This document shows positions 23,799 through 33,165 of a stretch of DNA of 64,000 nucleotides, in pieces. The position numbers and the translations under genes were made by a program. Every line of letters starts with the position of its first letter. The stretch's first letter is position 1. This DNA is from Sphingomonas sp. Leaf20 (lineage in GTDB: Bacteria; Pseudomonadota; Alphaproteobacteria; Sphingomonadales; Sphingomonadaceae), in NCBI RefSeq assembly GCF_001421535.1, contig NZ_LMKN01000009.1:249695-313694 (forward strand), read 5' to 3'. Under the pieces are notes generated by a model. That model made no database searches and had not been told where the DNA came from. It saw only the letters and a list, made by a program, of their open reading frames with translations.

Positions 23799-23916
23799 AT
23801 GGTGGAGCCTTTCGACATGGACACGCCGGGACAACGCGCCGCGCTGCAATAGGAGCCGGTGCGCGACCCGCCAATTCGCTCCACCATGACCGTGCTGCGA
23901 TGCGCAGTTATGGTGG
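23799..23916. promoter_or_regulatory. Repeated ATGGTGG palindromes in the OYE-glgX divergent region
   Basis: ATGGTGGAG (23799-23807) is repeated inverted as CTCCACCAT (23879-23887) and again, in part, as ATGGTGG (23910-23916). The pair CCACCAT (23881-23887)/ATGGTGG (23910-23916) encloses a second palindrome CTGCG-ATG-CGCAG (23895-23907). The arrangement looks like operator sites for a dimeric regulator of one or both genes, or a DNA loop. No family of regulator is suggested by the sequence. Confidence 0.4.
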
Positions 23917-23937
23917 GCGCGAAAAGCAGCCGAAGCG

Positions 23938-23963
23938 GGAACATTGGCGCGAGCAGGCGGGTT
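23938..23963 (+). promoter_or_regulatory. EcfG-like stress promoter of the glgX-treZ-malQ-treY operon
   Basis: GGAAC (23938-23942) is followed after 17 bases by GGTT (23960-23963), one base off the EcfG consensus GGAAC-N16/17-CGTT. It would give a leader of about 60 bases to the TTG start of glgX. Trehalose synthesis is a known general-stress function in alphaproteobacteria, which supports the inference. Confidence 0.45.
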
Positions 23964-24029
23964 CTCGCCCTGACATGCCGATCTACGGCTAAAATACCGT
24001 GTGTCGGTGAAAATTCCTGGGGGTCCGCA

Positions 24030-26129
24030 TTGCATATTCTGCCTGATACGCTCGAGGCCGGTTCGGCCTATCCGCTCGGTGCCACGTTCGACGGGTTGGG
24101 GGTCAATTTCGCGGTGTATTCGGCCAACGCCGAGAAGATCGAGCTGTGCGTCTATGACGAGAATGGTCGGCGCGAGCTGAAGCGCTATCCGCTGACCGAA
24201 TGGACCGACGAGGTCTGGCACGGCTATCTTCCCGATGCGCAGCCGGGCCTCGCCTATGGCTACCGCGCCTATGGGCGCTATGCGCCCGAGGAAGGCCACC
24301 GGTTCAACCCCAACAAGCTGCTGCTCGACCCCTATGCCAAGGCGATGACGGGCGAGCTGCGCTGGACCGATGCGATGTACGGCTATCAGGTGAAGTCGTC
24401 GCGCGAGGATCTGAGCTTCGACCGCCGCGACAATGCGCTGACGATGCCCAAGGGCGTCGTGACCGACAGTCATTTCGACTGGTCGCGCGACGTGCGGCCG
24501 AACACGCCCTGGTCCGAGACGGTAATCTACGAAGCGCACGTCAAGGGCCTCACGCAGCTGTTCGAGGAGGTCCAGCCGTCGGAGCGCGGGACGTTCGCGG
24601 CGCTGGGCAACCCTAAGGTGATCGATCACCTGAAGCGGCTCGGCGTCACCGCGCTCGAGCTGTTGCCGATCCATACCTATACGCAGGATCGGTTCCTGCA
24701 GGAGAAGGGGCTGCGGAACTATTGGGGCTACAACACCCTCAATTTCTTCACCCCCGAGCGGTCGTTCTTCGCGACCGACAGCCACAATGAACTGCGGCGG
24801 TCGATCCGGCGGCTGCATGCGGCGGGAATCGAGGTCATCCTCGACGTCGTCTACAACCATACCTGCGAAGGGTCCGAGCAGGGGCCGACGCTGTCGTGGC
24901 GCGGTCTCGACAATGCGAGCTACTACCGGCTGGTCAAGGATCAGCCGCGCTTCTCGATCAACGATACGGGAACGGGGAACACGCTCAACCTGACCAAGGC
25001 GCGCGTGATCCAGATGGTCGCGGATTCGCTGCGCTACTGGGCGACGAGCTTCGGGATCGACGGGTTCCGGTTCGATCTCGGGCTGACGCTGGGGCGGACG
25101 GATGACGGGTTCGATCCGGGTGCCGGGTTCTTCGACGTGCTGCGGCAGGATCCTGTACTAGGCCGGTTGAAGCTGATCACCGAGCCGTGGGACATCGGGC
25201 CGGGCGGGTATCAGCTCGGCAATTTCCCGCCGGGCTTTGCCGAGTGGAACGACAAGTACCGCGATACGGTGCGCAAGTTCTGGCGTGGCGATCATGCGCA
25301 GCGTGCGGATCTGGCGGCGCGTCTGACGGGGTCGGGCGACCTGTTCGACCGGCGTGCGCGGCGGCCCTGGGCGAGCGTCAACCTGCTCGGTGCGCATGAC
25401 GGATACACGCTCGCCGATACGACGACGTACGAGGAGCGGCACAACGCCGCCAATGGCGAGGACAATCGCGACGGCCATTCGAACAATTGTTCGCGTAACT
25501 GGGGTGTCGAGGGACCGACCGACGATCCCGAGATCGCCGAGACGCGCAAGCGCGTCGCGCGGTCGATGTTGACGACATTGTTCGCGTCGCTCGGCACGCC
25601 GATGCTGGTGGCGGGTGACGAGTTCGGACGGACGCAGGGTGGCAACAACAACGCCTATTGCCAGGACAACGAGATCAGCTGGCTCGACTGGACACAGGCG
25701 AAGTCGGCCGAGGGCGATGCGCTGATCGACTTCACCGCACGGCTGACCGCGTTGCGCCGCGACTATCCGATGCTCCGCGCAAACAACTTCCTGTACGGTG
25801 ACGACACGCCCGCGGAAGGCCTGAAGGATATCGAATGGTGGGACGAGCGCGGCGTCCAGCTGTCCCCCGAGGACTGGGAAAACACCAACGGGCGCGCGCT
25901 GGTGATGCGTCGTGCGGCGCAATGCCCCGACGGGAGGGTACAGGTGATCTCGCTGCTCCTGAACGCCTCGGAAGGGCCGTTGACCTTTACGATGCCGCCA
26001 CCCGCGGACGTCGAGCGCACCGTGCTGATCGACAGCGCCAAGCCCGAGCAGGCGCCGATGGCGATTGCCGACAGCTATGACCTGCCGGCGCAGGGCGCGG
26101 CGTTGCTGACCTGGACGATGCAGCCGTGA
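24030..26129 (+). CDS. glgX: Glycogen debranching enzyme GlgX
   Basis: A 699-residue GH13 enzyme (isoamylase type) that removes alpha-1,6 branches from phosphorylase-trimmed glycogen. The N-terminal CBM48-like domain (GATFDGLGVNFAVYSANAEKIELC) precedes the barrel. The nucleophile is Asp349 in DGFRFDLG, the acid/base is Glu385 in LITEPWDIGPGGYQLG, and LLGAHDGYTL carries the third acid. I use TTG 24030, because GGGGG lies six bases upstream and the protein then starts where GlgX proteins usually do. Further upstream the frame runs into the promoter region. It heads an operon; its stop overlaps the treZ start (GTGA). Confidence 0.94.
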   Translation: MHILPDTLEAGSAYPLGATFDGLGVNFAVYSANAEKIELCVYDENGRRELKRYPLTEWTDEVWHGYLPDAQPGLAYGYRAYGRYAPEEGHRFNPNKLLLDPYAKAMTGELRWTDAMYGYQVKSSREDLSFDRRDNALTMPKGVVTDSHFDWSRDVRPNTPWSETVIYEAHVKGLTQLFEEVQPSERGTFAALGNPKVIDHLKRLGVTALELLPIHTYTQDRFLQEKGLRNYWGYNTLNFFTPERSFFATDSHNELRRSIRRLHAAGIEVILDVVYNHTCEGSEQGPTLSWRGLDNASYYRLVKDQPRFSINDTGTGNTLNLTKARVIQMVADSLRYWATSFGIDGFRFDLGLTLGRTDDGFDPGAGFFDVLRQDPVLGRLKLITEPWDIGPGGYQLGNFPPGFAEWNDKYRDTVRKFWRGDHAQRADLAARLTGSGDLFDRRARRPWASVNLLGAHDGYTLADTTTYEERHNAANGEDNRDGHSNNCSRNWGVEGPTDDPEIAETRKRVARSMLTTLFASLGTPMLVAGDEFGRTQGGNNNAYCQDNEISWLDWTQAKSAEGDALIDFTARLTALRRDYPMLRANNFLYGDDTPAEGLKDIEWWDERGVQLSPEDWENTNGRALVMRRAAQCPDGRVQVISLLLNASEGPLTFTMPPPADVERTVLIDSAKPEQAPMAIADSYDLPAQGAALLTWTMQP

Positions 26130-27838
26130 CGCAGCGTGCGTGGGGGCCGCGGCGCGACGCGAACGGGACGCTGTTCCGCCTCTGGGCGCCGGATCGCGAC
26201 GCGGTGACGCTCGAGATCGACGGTGCGCCCACCACGCCGATGTGGCGCGATGCGGAAGGCTGGTTCACCGTCGAGGCGGCGGTCACGGCGGGGGCACGCT
26301 ATCGGTTCCGGCTCGACGATGACGATGTCGTCCCCGATCCGGCGTCGCGACAGCAGGATGGCGGCGTCCACGGCTGGAGCGTCGTCGTCGACCCCGACGC
26401 GTATCGCTGGCGGACCGACTGGCAGGGGCGCGCCTGGGAGGAGATGGTCATCCAGGAAGTCCATGTCGGCGCGCTCGGTGGCTTTGCCGGCGTGGCGACG
26501 CACATCCCCGGAATGGCCGCGATGGGCGTCACCGCGATCGAGCTGATGCCCGTCAACGCGTTCGGCGGCACGCGAAACTGGGGCTATGACGGCGTGCTGC
26601 CATATGCGGTCGCCGAAAGCTATGGCACGCCGGACGCGCTCAAGGCCCTGGTTGATACCGCGCACGAGCACGGCATCGCGGTGTTCCTCGACGTGGTCTA
26701 CAATCATTTCGGCCCCGACGGGAATTACCTCGGCGGCTATGCAAGCCCGTTCTTCCATGCCGATGTCGACACGCCGTGGGGCGGCGCGGTCGCGGTCGAT
26801 CGCGAGCCGGTGCGGCGGTTCTTCATCGACAACGCGCTGATGTGGATCAACGAATACCGGATCGACGGCCTGCGGTTCGATGCGGTGCACGCGATCGACG
26901 ACGATGCGTTCCTCGACGCGATGGCACGCGAGATCCGTGCGTCGACCGGCGACCGGCCCGTCCACCTCGTGCTGGAGAACGAACGCAACGATGCCGAGCG
27001 GCTGCGCGCCGATGCGTACGACGCGCAGTGGAACGACGACTTTCACAACGTCCTGCACGTCCTGCTGACGGGCGAGACGAGCGCCTATTACGCCGACTTC
27101 GCCGATCGACCCGCGGAGCGGCTCGCGCGCTGTCTTGGCGAGGGTTTCATCTACCAGGGCGAGGGGTCGCCTAACCATGACGGGCGGCCGCGGGGTAAGC
27201 CGAGCGGGCATCTGCCACCGACCGCGTTCGTGTCGTTCCTGCAGAACCACGACCAGATCGGCAATCGTGCGCTCGGCGAGCGGCTGACAATGCTCACCGA
27301 TCCGGCGCGGCTGCGTGCGGCGACCGCGTTGCTGCTGCTGTCGCCGCAGATCCCGTTGCTGTTTATGGGCGACGAGGCGGGGAGCGATACCCCGTTCCTG
27401 TTCTTCACCGACTTCCACGACGAGCTGGCGGATGCGGTCCGGGAGGGGCGGCGCAAGGAATTCGCGAAGTTCGCGGCGTTCGCCGACGAGGACGCGCGCG
27501 CGGCGATCCCCGATCCCAATGCGCTGGCGACGTTTTCCGCGTCGGTCCCGCGCGACGGACCCGAGGCCGGACGGTGGCGCACGCTCTATTCGGACCTGCT
27601 GGCGCTTCGGCACCGCGTGATCGTGCCGCGGCTGCGCGGTGCAGTGGCGATGGGCGCCGAGGCGATCGACGAGCGCGCCGTCGTGGCGCGGTGGCGGATG
27701 GGCGATGGTGCGGTGCTGACGATCGCGCTCAACCTGGGCGACGAGGCGGTCGTGTTTCCCGCGGTCGAGGGCGACGTGGTGTTCGCCGATGGGGCGACGG
27801 ACGCGGGGCCGTGCGTCAGGGTGTGGCTGTCGCAATGA
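26126..27838 (+). CDS. treZ: Malto-oligosyltrehalose trehalohydrolase
   Basis: A 570-residue GH13 enzyme that releases trehalose from maltooligosyl-trehalose, the second step of the TreY-TreZ pathway. N-terminal RLWAPDRDAVTLEID is the E-set domain. The barrel contains GGTRNWGYDGVLPYAVAESYG, the nucleophile Asp252 in DGLRFDAVHAI, the acid/base Glu284 in LVLENERND, and LQNHDQIGNRALGERL, which is diagnostic of TreZ. The GTG start overlaps the glgX stop by four bases and the end overlaps malQ (ATGA). Its two neighbours feed it: GlgX and MalQ supply maltodextrins and TreY makes the direct substrate. Confidence 0.95.
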   Translation: MTQRAWGPRRDANGTLFRLWAPDRDAVTLEIDGAPTTPMWRDAEGWFTVEAAVTAGARYRFRLDDDDVVPDPASRQQDGGVHGWSVVVDPDAYRWRTDWQGRAWEEMVIQEVHVGALGGFAGVATHIPGMAAMGVTAIELMPVNAFGGTRNWGYDGVLPYAVAESYGTPDALKALVDTAHEHGIAVFLDVVYNHFGPDGNYLGGYASPFFHADVDTPWGGAVAVDREPVRRFFIDNALMWINEYRIDGLRFDAVHAIDDDAFLDAMAREIRASTGDRPVHLVLENERNDAERLRADAYDAQWNDDFHNVLHVLLTGETSAYYADFADRPAERLARCLGEGFIYQGEGSPNHDGRPRGKPSGHLPPTAFVSFLQNHDQIGNRALGERLTMLTDPARLRAATALLLLSPQIPLLFMGDEAGSDTPFLFFTDFHDELADAVREGRRKEFAKFAAFADEDARAAIPDPNALATFSASVPRDGPEAGRWRTLYSDLLALRHRVIVPRLRGAVAMGAEAIDERAVVARWRMGDGAVLTIALNLGDEAVVFPAVEGDVVFADGATDAGPCVRVWLSQ

Positions 27839-29808
27839 GCAGGCTCCACGCGCTCGCGCGCCTCGCGGGGCTGCAGCCCGAGTGGCAGGATGCGGGCGGT
27901 CGCGCGCAAACCGTATCGGACGACGCGCTCCGCACGATCCTCGCCGCGCTGGGGCTGCCGGCCACAGACGATGCCGCGATCGCCGAGAGCATCGCCGCGG
28001 CCGAGGCGGAGCGCGCCGCGCCGCGGGCGTTTGTCTCGGCCGATGCCGGAACGCCGTTCACGATCGCCGGGATCGGCGGGCCCGCTGTCCTGCGGTTCGA
28101 GGACGGGGGGGCGCGCGACATCCTCGTCGACGCCGGCGAGGTCCCGGCGATCGATCGGACCGGCTATCATGTGCTCGAGATCGGCGACCGTCGTATCGGC
28201 GTGGCGATCGCACCCGAGCGCTGCTTTTCGGTCGAGGACCGCGTCGCCGGCAAGCGGCTCTGGGGCCCGGCGGTGCAGATCCCGAGCTTGCGCGATGCGG
28301 GACCGAACGACTTCGGGGATTTCGGCTCGCTCGCAGCCGCCGCGGGCGACTTTGCCGCGGCCGGGGCCGACATGATCGCGATCAGCCCGACGCACGCGCT
28401 GTTCCCGAGCGATCCGCACCGTTTCAGCCCCTATGCACCGTCGAGCCGGCAGTTCGTCAACGTCATGCTCGCGAGCACGGACATGGGCGATCGGTCGGAG
28501 GGAGGGGCAGACGATGACCTGATCGACTGGCTGTCGGCTTCGCCGGTCAAGCTGCGCGCCTTACGGCATGCGCTCGATACGCTGTCCGAGCAATCGCGCG
28601 CCGATCTGGCGGCGTTTCGCGAGGCGGGGGGCGAGGCGCTTGGCTGGCACGCCGCCTATGATGCGATCCACGCGCATTTCTTCGCGGCGACGGGGGCACG
28701 AGGCTGGCAGGACTGGCCCGAGGCGTTTCACGATTGCGGGAGCGATGCGGTCGCGCGGTTCATCGACGAGCATCGTGCCGACTGTGACTTCCACGTCTTT
28801 CTGCAGTGGCGCGCGGTGACCGGGCTGGCCGCCGCGCAGAAGGCGGCGATCGATGGGGGCATGGCGCTCGGCCTGATCGCCGATCTCGCAATGGGTATGG
28901 ACGCGGGTGGCAGCCATGGCTGGAGCCGTGGCAGCGACCTGCTGACGGGGTTGTCGATCGGCGCACCGCCCGATCCGCTCGGCCCCGATGGACAGGCCTG
29001 GGGGATCACCGGGTTCGACCCGCGTGCGCTGGTGCGGTCGGGGTTTGCCCCGTTTATCGCGACGATCCGCGCTGCGCTCACGCATGCGGGCGGGTTGCGG
29101 ATCGATCATGCGTTCGGACTGCGGCGGCTCTGGGTCGTGCCCGACGGAGGTTCGGCCGCCGAGGGTGCGTATCTCGACATGCCGTTTGCCGACCTGATGC
29201 GGATCATCGCGATCGAGTCGCACCGCGCGCAGGCGGTGGTGATCGGCGAGGATCTGGGCACGATGCCCGAGGGTTTCCGCGCGGTCATGGACGCGCGTGC
29301 GATGCTCGGCATGCGCGTGCTCTGGTTCGAACGCGACGCCGATGGCGCGTTCGTCCGGCCGGATCGCTGGTCGCGCGACGCGGTTGCGATGACCGGGACT
29401 CACGACCTCCCGACGATCGCCGGATGGTGGCGCGGCCGCGACATCGACTGGACGTGGCGATTGGGCCGCAGTGCCGAGGCGGCGGACGAAGCCGCGGACC
29501 GGGCGAACCGGGCGCTGGATCGGTCACGGCTGTGGACGGCGCTTGGTGCGGATGGTCCCGAACCGGCGCCCGAGGACCCGGCCGCGGTGATCGATGCCGC
29601 GATCGCGCACGTCGCGCGGACACCGTGCGCGCTTGCGATCATCCCGTTCGAGGACCTGCTCGGCCTCGTCGAACAGCCCAACCTGCCGGGGACGACCGAC
29701 GAACATCCGAACTGGCGGCGGCGGATGCCGGCCACCGTCGACGTACTGCTGCGTCATCCCGACACCGCACGCCGTGTCGCCCTTCTCAATACCGCGAGAC
29801 CCTCATGA
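27835..29808 (+). CDS. malQ: 4-alpha-glucanotransferase (amylomaltase)
   Basis: A 657-residue GH77 enzyme that disproportionates maltodextrins, transferring glucan segments between chains. About 140 N-terminal residues form an accessory domain. The core has WGPAVQIPSLR, GDFGSLAAAAGDFAAAGADMIAISPTHALFP, the nucleophile Asp424 in GLRIDHAFGLRRLW, Glu472 in IGEDLGTMPEGF, and TGTHDLPTIAGWW. It overlaps treZ upstream and treY downstream by four bases each. In this operon it probably rebuilds short dextrins to the chain length preferred by TreY. Confidence 0.94.
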   Translation: MSRLHALARLAGLQPEWQDAGGRAQTVSDDALRTILAALGLPATDDAAIAESIAAAEAERAAPRAFVSADAGTPFTIAGIGGPAVLRFEDGGARDILVDAGEVPAIDRTGYHVLEIGDRRIGVAIAPERCFSVEDRVAGKRLWGPAVQIPSLRDAGPNDFGDFGSLAAAAGDFAAAGADMIAISPTHALFPSDPHRFSPYAPSSRQFVNVMLASTDMGDRSEGGADDDLIDWLSASPVKLRALRHALDTLSEQSRADLAAFREAGGEALGWHAAYDAIHAHFFAATGARGWQDWPEAFHDCGSDAVARFIDEHRADCDFHVFLQWRAVTGLAAAQKAAIDGGMALGLIADLAMGMDAGGSHGWSRGSDLLTGLSIGAPPDPLGPDGQAWGITGFDPRALVRSGFAPFIATIRAALTHAGGLRIDHAFGLRRLWVVPDGGSAAEGAYLDMPFADLMRIIAIESHRAQAVVIGEDLGTMPEGFRAVMDARAMLGMRVLWFERDADGAFVRPDRWSRDAVAMTGTHDLPTIAGWWRGRDIDWTWRLGRSAEAADEAADRANRALDRSRLWTALGADGPEPAPEDPAAVIDAAIAHVARTPCALAIIPFEDLLGLVEQPNLPGTTDEHPNWRRRMPATVDVLLRHPDTARRVALLNTARPS

Positions 29809-32219
29809 CGCCACGCGCGACCTATCGCATGCAGTTCCACAAGGACTTTACCTTCGCCGATGCGGAGGCGCAGGTCCCGTATCTGGCCGCGCTCGGGATC
29901 AGCCATCTCTACGCATCGCCGATCACGACCGCGCGGACGGGATCGACGCACGGCTATGACGTGGTCGATCCGACGCGGATCAACCCCGAGCTGGGTGGCG
30001 AGGACGGCTTTCGGCGGCTCGCCGACCAGCTCGCGGCGCACGGCATGGGGGTGATCGTCGATATCGTCCCCAACCACATGGGTGTTGCGGGCGGCGAGAA
30101 TCGCTGGTGGCATGACGTGCTCGCGCGCGGGGAGCAAAGCGATTTCGCGGCCTTTTTCGACATCGACTGGCGCGAGAAGATCGTGCTGCCGATCCTCGGC
30201 GATCCGCTGCGGCAGGTGATCGACGAGGGCGGGCTTGCGGTCGAGACGATCGACGGGACGCCCATGCTCGTCGCCTATGGCGAACACCGGCTGCCGTTGC
30301 GATCCGAGGACCGTGCGACTGCGGCGACCGACGATCTCGCGACGCTCGTCGATCGCCAGCATTACCGGCTGGCATCGTGGCGGACCGCGAACGACGATCT
30401 GAACTGGCGCCGCTTCTTCACGATCAACGATCTCGCCGGGTTGCGCGCGGAGGATCCCGCGGTGTTCGAGGCGACGCATGCGCTGTTCTTTAGGCTGTAT
30501 GCGGAAGGGTTGATCGACGGGGTGCGCGTCGATCATGTCGACGGTCTGACCGATCCGGCGGGCTATTGCCGGATGCTGCGCACGAGGTTCGACGCGATCG
30601 AGCCGCAGGCGGGGCGCGGGCCGGCCTATATCGTGATCGAGAAGATCCTGGCAGAGGGCGAACCGCTGGCGACCGACTGGGGTGTCGACGGCACGAGCGG
30701 GTACGACTTCATGGCGCAGGTCACGGCGTTGCTCCATGACCCGGCCGGGGCGGAACCGCTCGCCGCGCTGTGGGCGGAGGTCAGCGGGCGATCCGCGACG
30801 TTCGGGCCCGAGGAACTGCGCGCGCGGCAGGAAATGCTGTCGTGGCAGTTCGAGGGGCAGTTGCAGCGGTGCGTCGAGGCGTTCGTCGCACTCGCCCGGT
30901 CGACACCCGCGTGCGACGGGCTGACCGCGGGCATGATACGCCGTGCGATCGAGCGGCTGCTCTGGGTGTTCCCGGTCTATCGCACCTACGGCACGGGCGA
31001 CGCCGCACCGGTCGCGGATGCCGCGATCCGCGCGACCGCGCGCGACCGTGTCACGCCCCATCTCGCGCCGGGCGAAGGCGTGGTCGTCGACCGGATCCTC
31101 GACTGGCTGGCGGGCGAAGGGCCGGGCGATGCCGAGCGTGCTGCGGACGCGGTCCGCCGGTTCCAGCAATTGTCCGCCCCGATCGCGGCGAAGGCGGTCG
31201 AGGATACCGCATTCTATCGCTATGGCCGGCTGCTCTCGCGCAACGACGTCGGGTTCGATCCCGCCGCGTTCGCGCTGGGCAACGACGAATTCCATGCCCT
31301 GATGCGCGGTCGTGCGGCAGACTGGCCGCGGGCGATGCTCGCGTCGGGGACGCATGACCACAAGCGCGGCGAGGATGTCCGCGCGCGGCTCGCGGTATTG
31401 TCCGAGGTGCCCGCGCTGTGGCGCGAGCGCGTCACCCCTTGGCTGGCACAGGTGTCCGCCATCGACGCGACGATCGCACCCGACGATGCCTATATGCTGT
31501 TGCAGACGCTGTTCGGCGCATGGCCCGAAGCACTGCTGCCCGACGACGCACCGGGGCTGGGCCGTTTTGCCGAACGGATCATCGGCTGGCAGGAAAAGGC
31601 GTTGCGCGAGGCCAAGCTGCGTTCGTCCTGGGAGGACCCGGACGAGGCCTACGAAGAACGGTGCCACGCTCTCGTCGGCGTGCTGCTCGATCCCGAACGG
31701 TCGGCGGCGTTCCTCAGGGATATGGCGGACCTCGTCGACGCGACGCAGCGTGCGAGCGAGGCCAACGCGCTCGTCCAGACGGCGCTGCGCTATACCGTTC
31801 CGGGCGTGCCGGACCTGTATCAGGGCGCCGAGCTTGCCGATCTCAGCCTTGTCGATCCCGATAACCGCCGGCCGGTCGATTACGCCGAACGCCGGGCACT
31901 TCTGGCGAGCGGGGGAAGCGCCAAGCTTGGCCTGATCGCCGAACTTCTGGCGTTGCGCAAACGCCAGCCACTGGTCTTTGCGCAAGGGTCCTATACGCCG
32001 ATCGGGGTGACGGGCGACCGCGCGGAGCAGGTGCTCGCCTTCGAGCGTACCGCGGGCGGGACCAGGCTGCGCGTGGCGATCGTCCTGCGCGGGGCAGCGC
32101 TTGCCATGGACGCAGCGGGAGCGGCGGACGACTGGTGGGGCGACACCCGGCTTGCGACGGGAGAACGGGCAGCCGACCTCTTCGTCACGCGGCCGGTGTG
32201 GTTCGACCTCCACGAATAG
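29805..32219 (+). CDS. treY: Malto-oligosyltrehalose synthase
   Basis: An 804-residue GH13 enzyme that isomerises the reducing-end glucose of a maltodextrin into an alpha,alpha-1,1-linked trehalosyl unit. The start TYRMQFHKDFTFADA and YLAALGISHLYASPI, GSTHGYDVVDPTRINPELGG, and IVDIVPNHMGV are family signatures. The nucleophile is Asp243 in DGVRVDHVDGL and the acid/base Glu279 in YIVIEKILAEGE. It ends with VPGVPDLYQGAE..LSLVDPDNRRPVDY, typical of TreY. It overlaps malQ by ATGA and is followed after seven bases by the HDAC-like gene. Confidence 0.95.
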   Translation: MTPRATYRMQFHKDFTFADAEAQVPYLAALGISHLYASPITTARTGSTHGYDVVDPTRINPELGGEDGFRRLADQLAAHGMGVIVDIVPNHMGVAGGENRWWHDVLARGEQSDFAAFFDIDWREKIVLPILGDPLRQVIDEGGLAVETIDGTPMLVAYGEHRLPLRSEDRATAATDDLATLVDRQHYRLASWRTANDDLNWRRFFTINDLAGLRAEDPAVFEATHALFFRLYAEGLIDGVRVDHVDGLTDPAGYCRMLRTRFDAIEPQAGRGPAYIVIEKILAEGEPLATDWGVDGTSGYDFMAQVTALLHDPAGAEPLAALWAEVSGRSATFGPEELRARQEMLSWQFEGQLQRCVEAFVALARSTPACDGLTAGMIRRAIERLLWVFPVYRTYGTGDAAPVADAAIRATARDRVTPHLAPGEGVVVDRILDWLAGEGPGDAERAADAVRRFQQLSAPIAAKAVEDTAFYRYGRLLSRNDVGFDPAAFALGNDEFHALMRGRAADWPRAMLASGTHDHKRGEDVRARLAVLSEVPALWRERVTPWLAQVSAIDATIAPDDAYMLLQTLFGAWPEALLPDDAPGLGRFAERIIGWQEKALREAKLRSSWEDPDEAYEERCHALVGVLLDPERSAAFLRDMADLVDATQRASEANALVQTALRYTVPGVPDLYQGAELADLSLVDPDNRRPVDYAERRALLASGGSAKLGLIAELLALRKRQPLVFAQGSYTPIGVTGDRAEQVLAFERTAGGTRLRVAIVLRGAALAMDAAGAADDWWGDTRLATGERAADLFVTRPVWFDLHE

Positions 32220-32226
32220 GCGCCGC

Positions 32227-33165
32227 ATGATCCATGTCGTGCATCATCCCGACTATGTCGCAGCCGCACCGGCGCGCTCGACCTATCGCTGGAACAAGAA
32301 CGGGCTGATCCGCGATCTGCTGCTCGCACACGGCGACAGGCTGTCGTGGCATCAACCCGGGGCGACGCCGCGGCAGTGGCTCGAGGCGGTGCACGACCCC
32401 GATTATGTCGCCGAGGTGATCGAGGCGCGCGTCCCCGCGCTGAAGGAGCGGCGCATCGGGTTTCCAGTGACCGAGGCGGTGGCGAAGCGTGCGGTCGTGG
32501 TGCCCGACGGGACATGGCTGGCCGCGAAACTCGCGCTGCTCCACGGCTTTGCCGCGAATACCGCAGGGGGCAGCCATCATGCGCTGGCGGAGACGGGCGC
32601 CGGCTATTGCGTGTTCAATGATCTCGCGGTCGCGGCCGTCCGGCTCGTCGAGCAGGGCGATGCGCAGCGCATTCTGGTGGTCGATTGCGACGTGCATCAG
32701 GGTGATGGAACCGCGGCACTGCTTGCCGGACGGCCCGAGATCGCGACCTATTCGATCCATGCGGAGAAGAACTTCCCCGTCCGCAAGGCGCGGTCGTCGC
32801 TCGACGTCGCGCTGCCCGACGGGGTCGACGATGCCGGCTATCTCGACATCCTGCAGCAGACGCTCGTGCCGCTGCTCGACGAGGTCCGGCCCGACCTGAT
32901 CCTCTACCAGGCGGGCGTCGATCCGTTTGCGGGCGACCGGCTCGGTCGGCTGTCGCTCACGCTCGACGGACTGGTCCGCCGCGAGCGGCTGATCGCGGGG
33001 CTTGCGATCGCGCGCGGCGTGCCGCTTGCGAGTACCGTGGGGGGCGGTTACGGCGACGAAGCGCTCGAGATCGCGCAGCGTCACGTCACCGCGATCATGA
33101 CGCTCGGTGAAACTTTTGCCGGGCGTGGCTCCGGATCATCGGATGCGACGTTGAACGGTCGATGA
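32227..33165 (+). CDS. Histone deacetylase-like amidohydrolase
   Basis: A 312-residue member of the arginase/deacetylase fold, close to the bacterial class IV/HDAC11-like group. The zinc and catalytic residues are all present: His117-His118 in GGSHHAL, Asp155 and His157 in DCDVHQGDGTA, and the second Asp in QAGVDPFAGDRLGRL, plus the GGGY loop. Bacterial members deacetylate polyamines, acetylated lysines or small metabolites; the substrate here is unknown. It lies seven bases after treY and overlaps the photolyase gene (ATGA), so it belongs to the same operon. Confidence 0.88.
   Translation: MIHVVHHPDYVAAAPARSTYRWNKNGLIRDLLLAHGDRLSWHQPGATPRQWLEAVHDPDYVAEVIEARVPALKERRIGFPVTEAVAKRAVVVPDGTWLAAKLALLHGFAANTAGGSHHALAETGAGYCVFNDLAVAAVRLVEQGDAQRILVVDCDVHQGDGTAALLAGRPEIATYSIHAEKNFPVRKARSSLDVALPDGVDDAGYLDILQQTLVPLLDEVRPDLILYQAGVDPFAGDRLGRLSLTLDGLVRRERLIAGLAIARGVPLASTVGGGYGDEALEIAQRHVTAIMTLGETFAGRGSGSSDATLNGR

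Noticed and set aside
23859..24029. Upstream extension of glgX to ATG 23859
   Set aside because: The extra residues are unrelated to GlgX and overlap the palindromes and promoter-like elements; TTG 24030 has a good ribosome-binding site and fits the family start.
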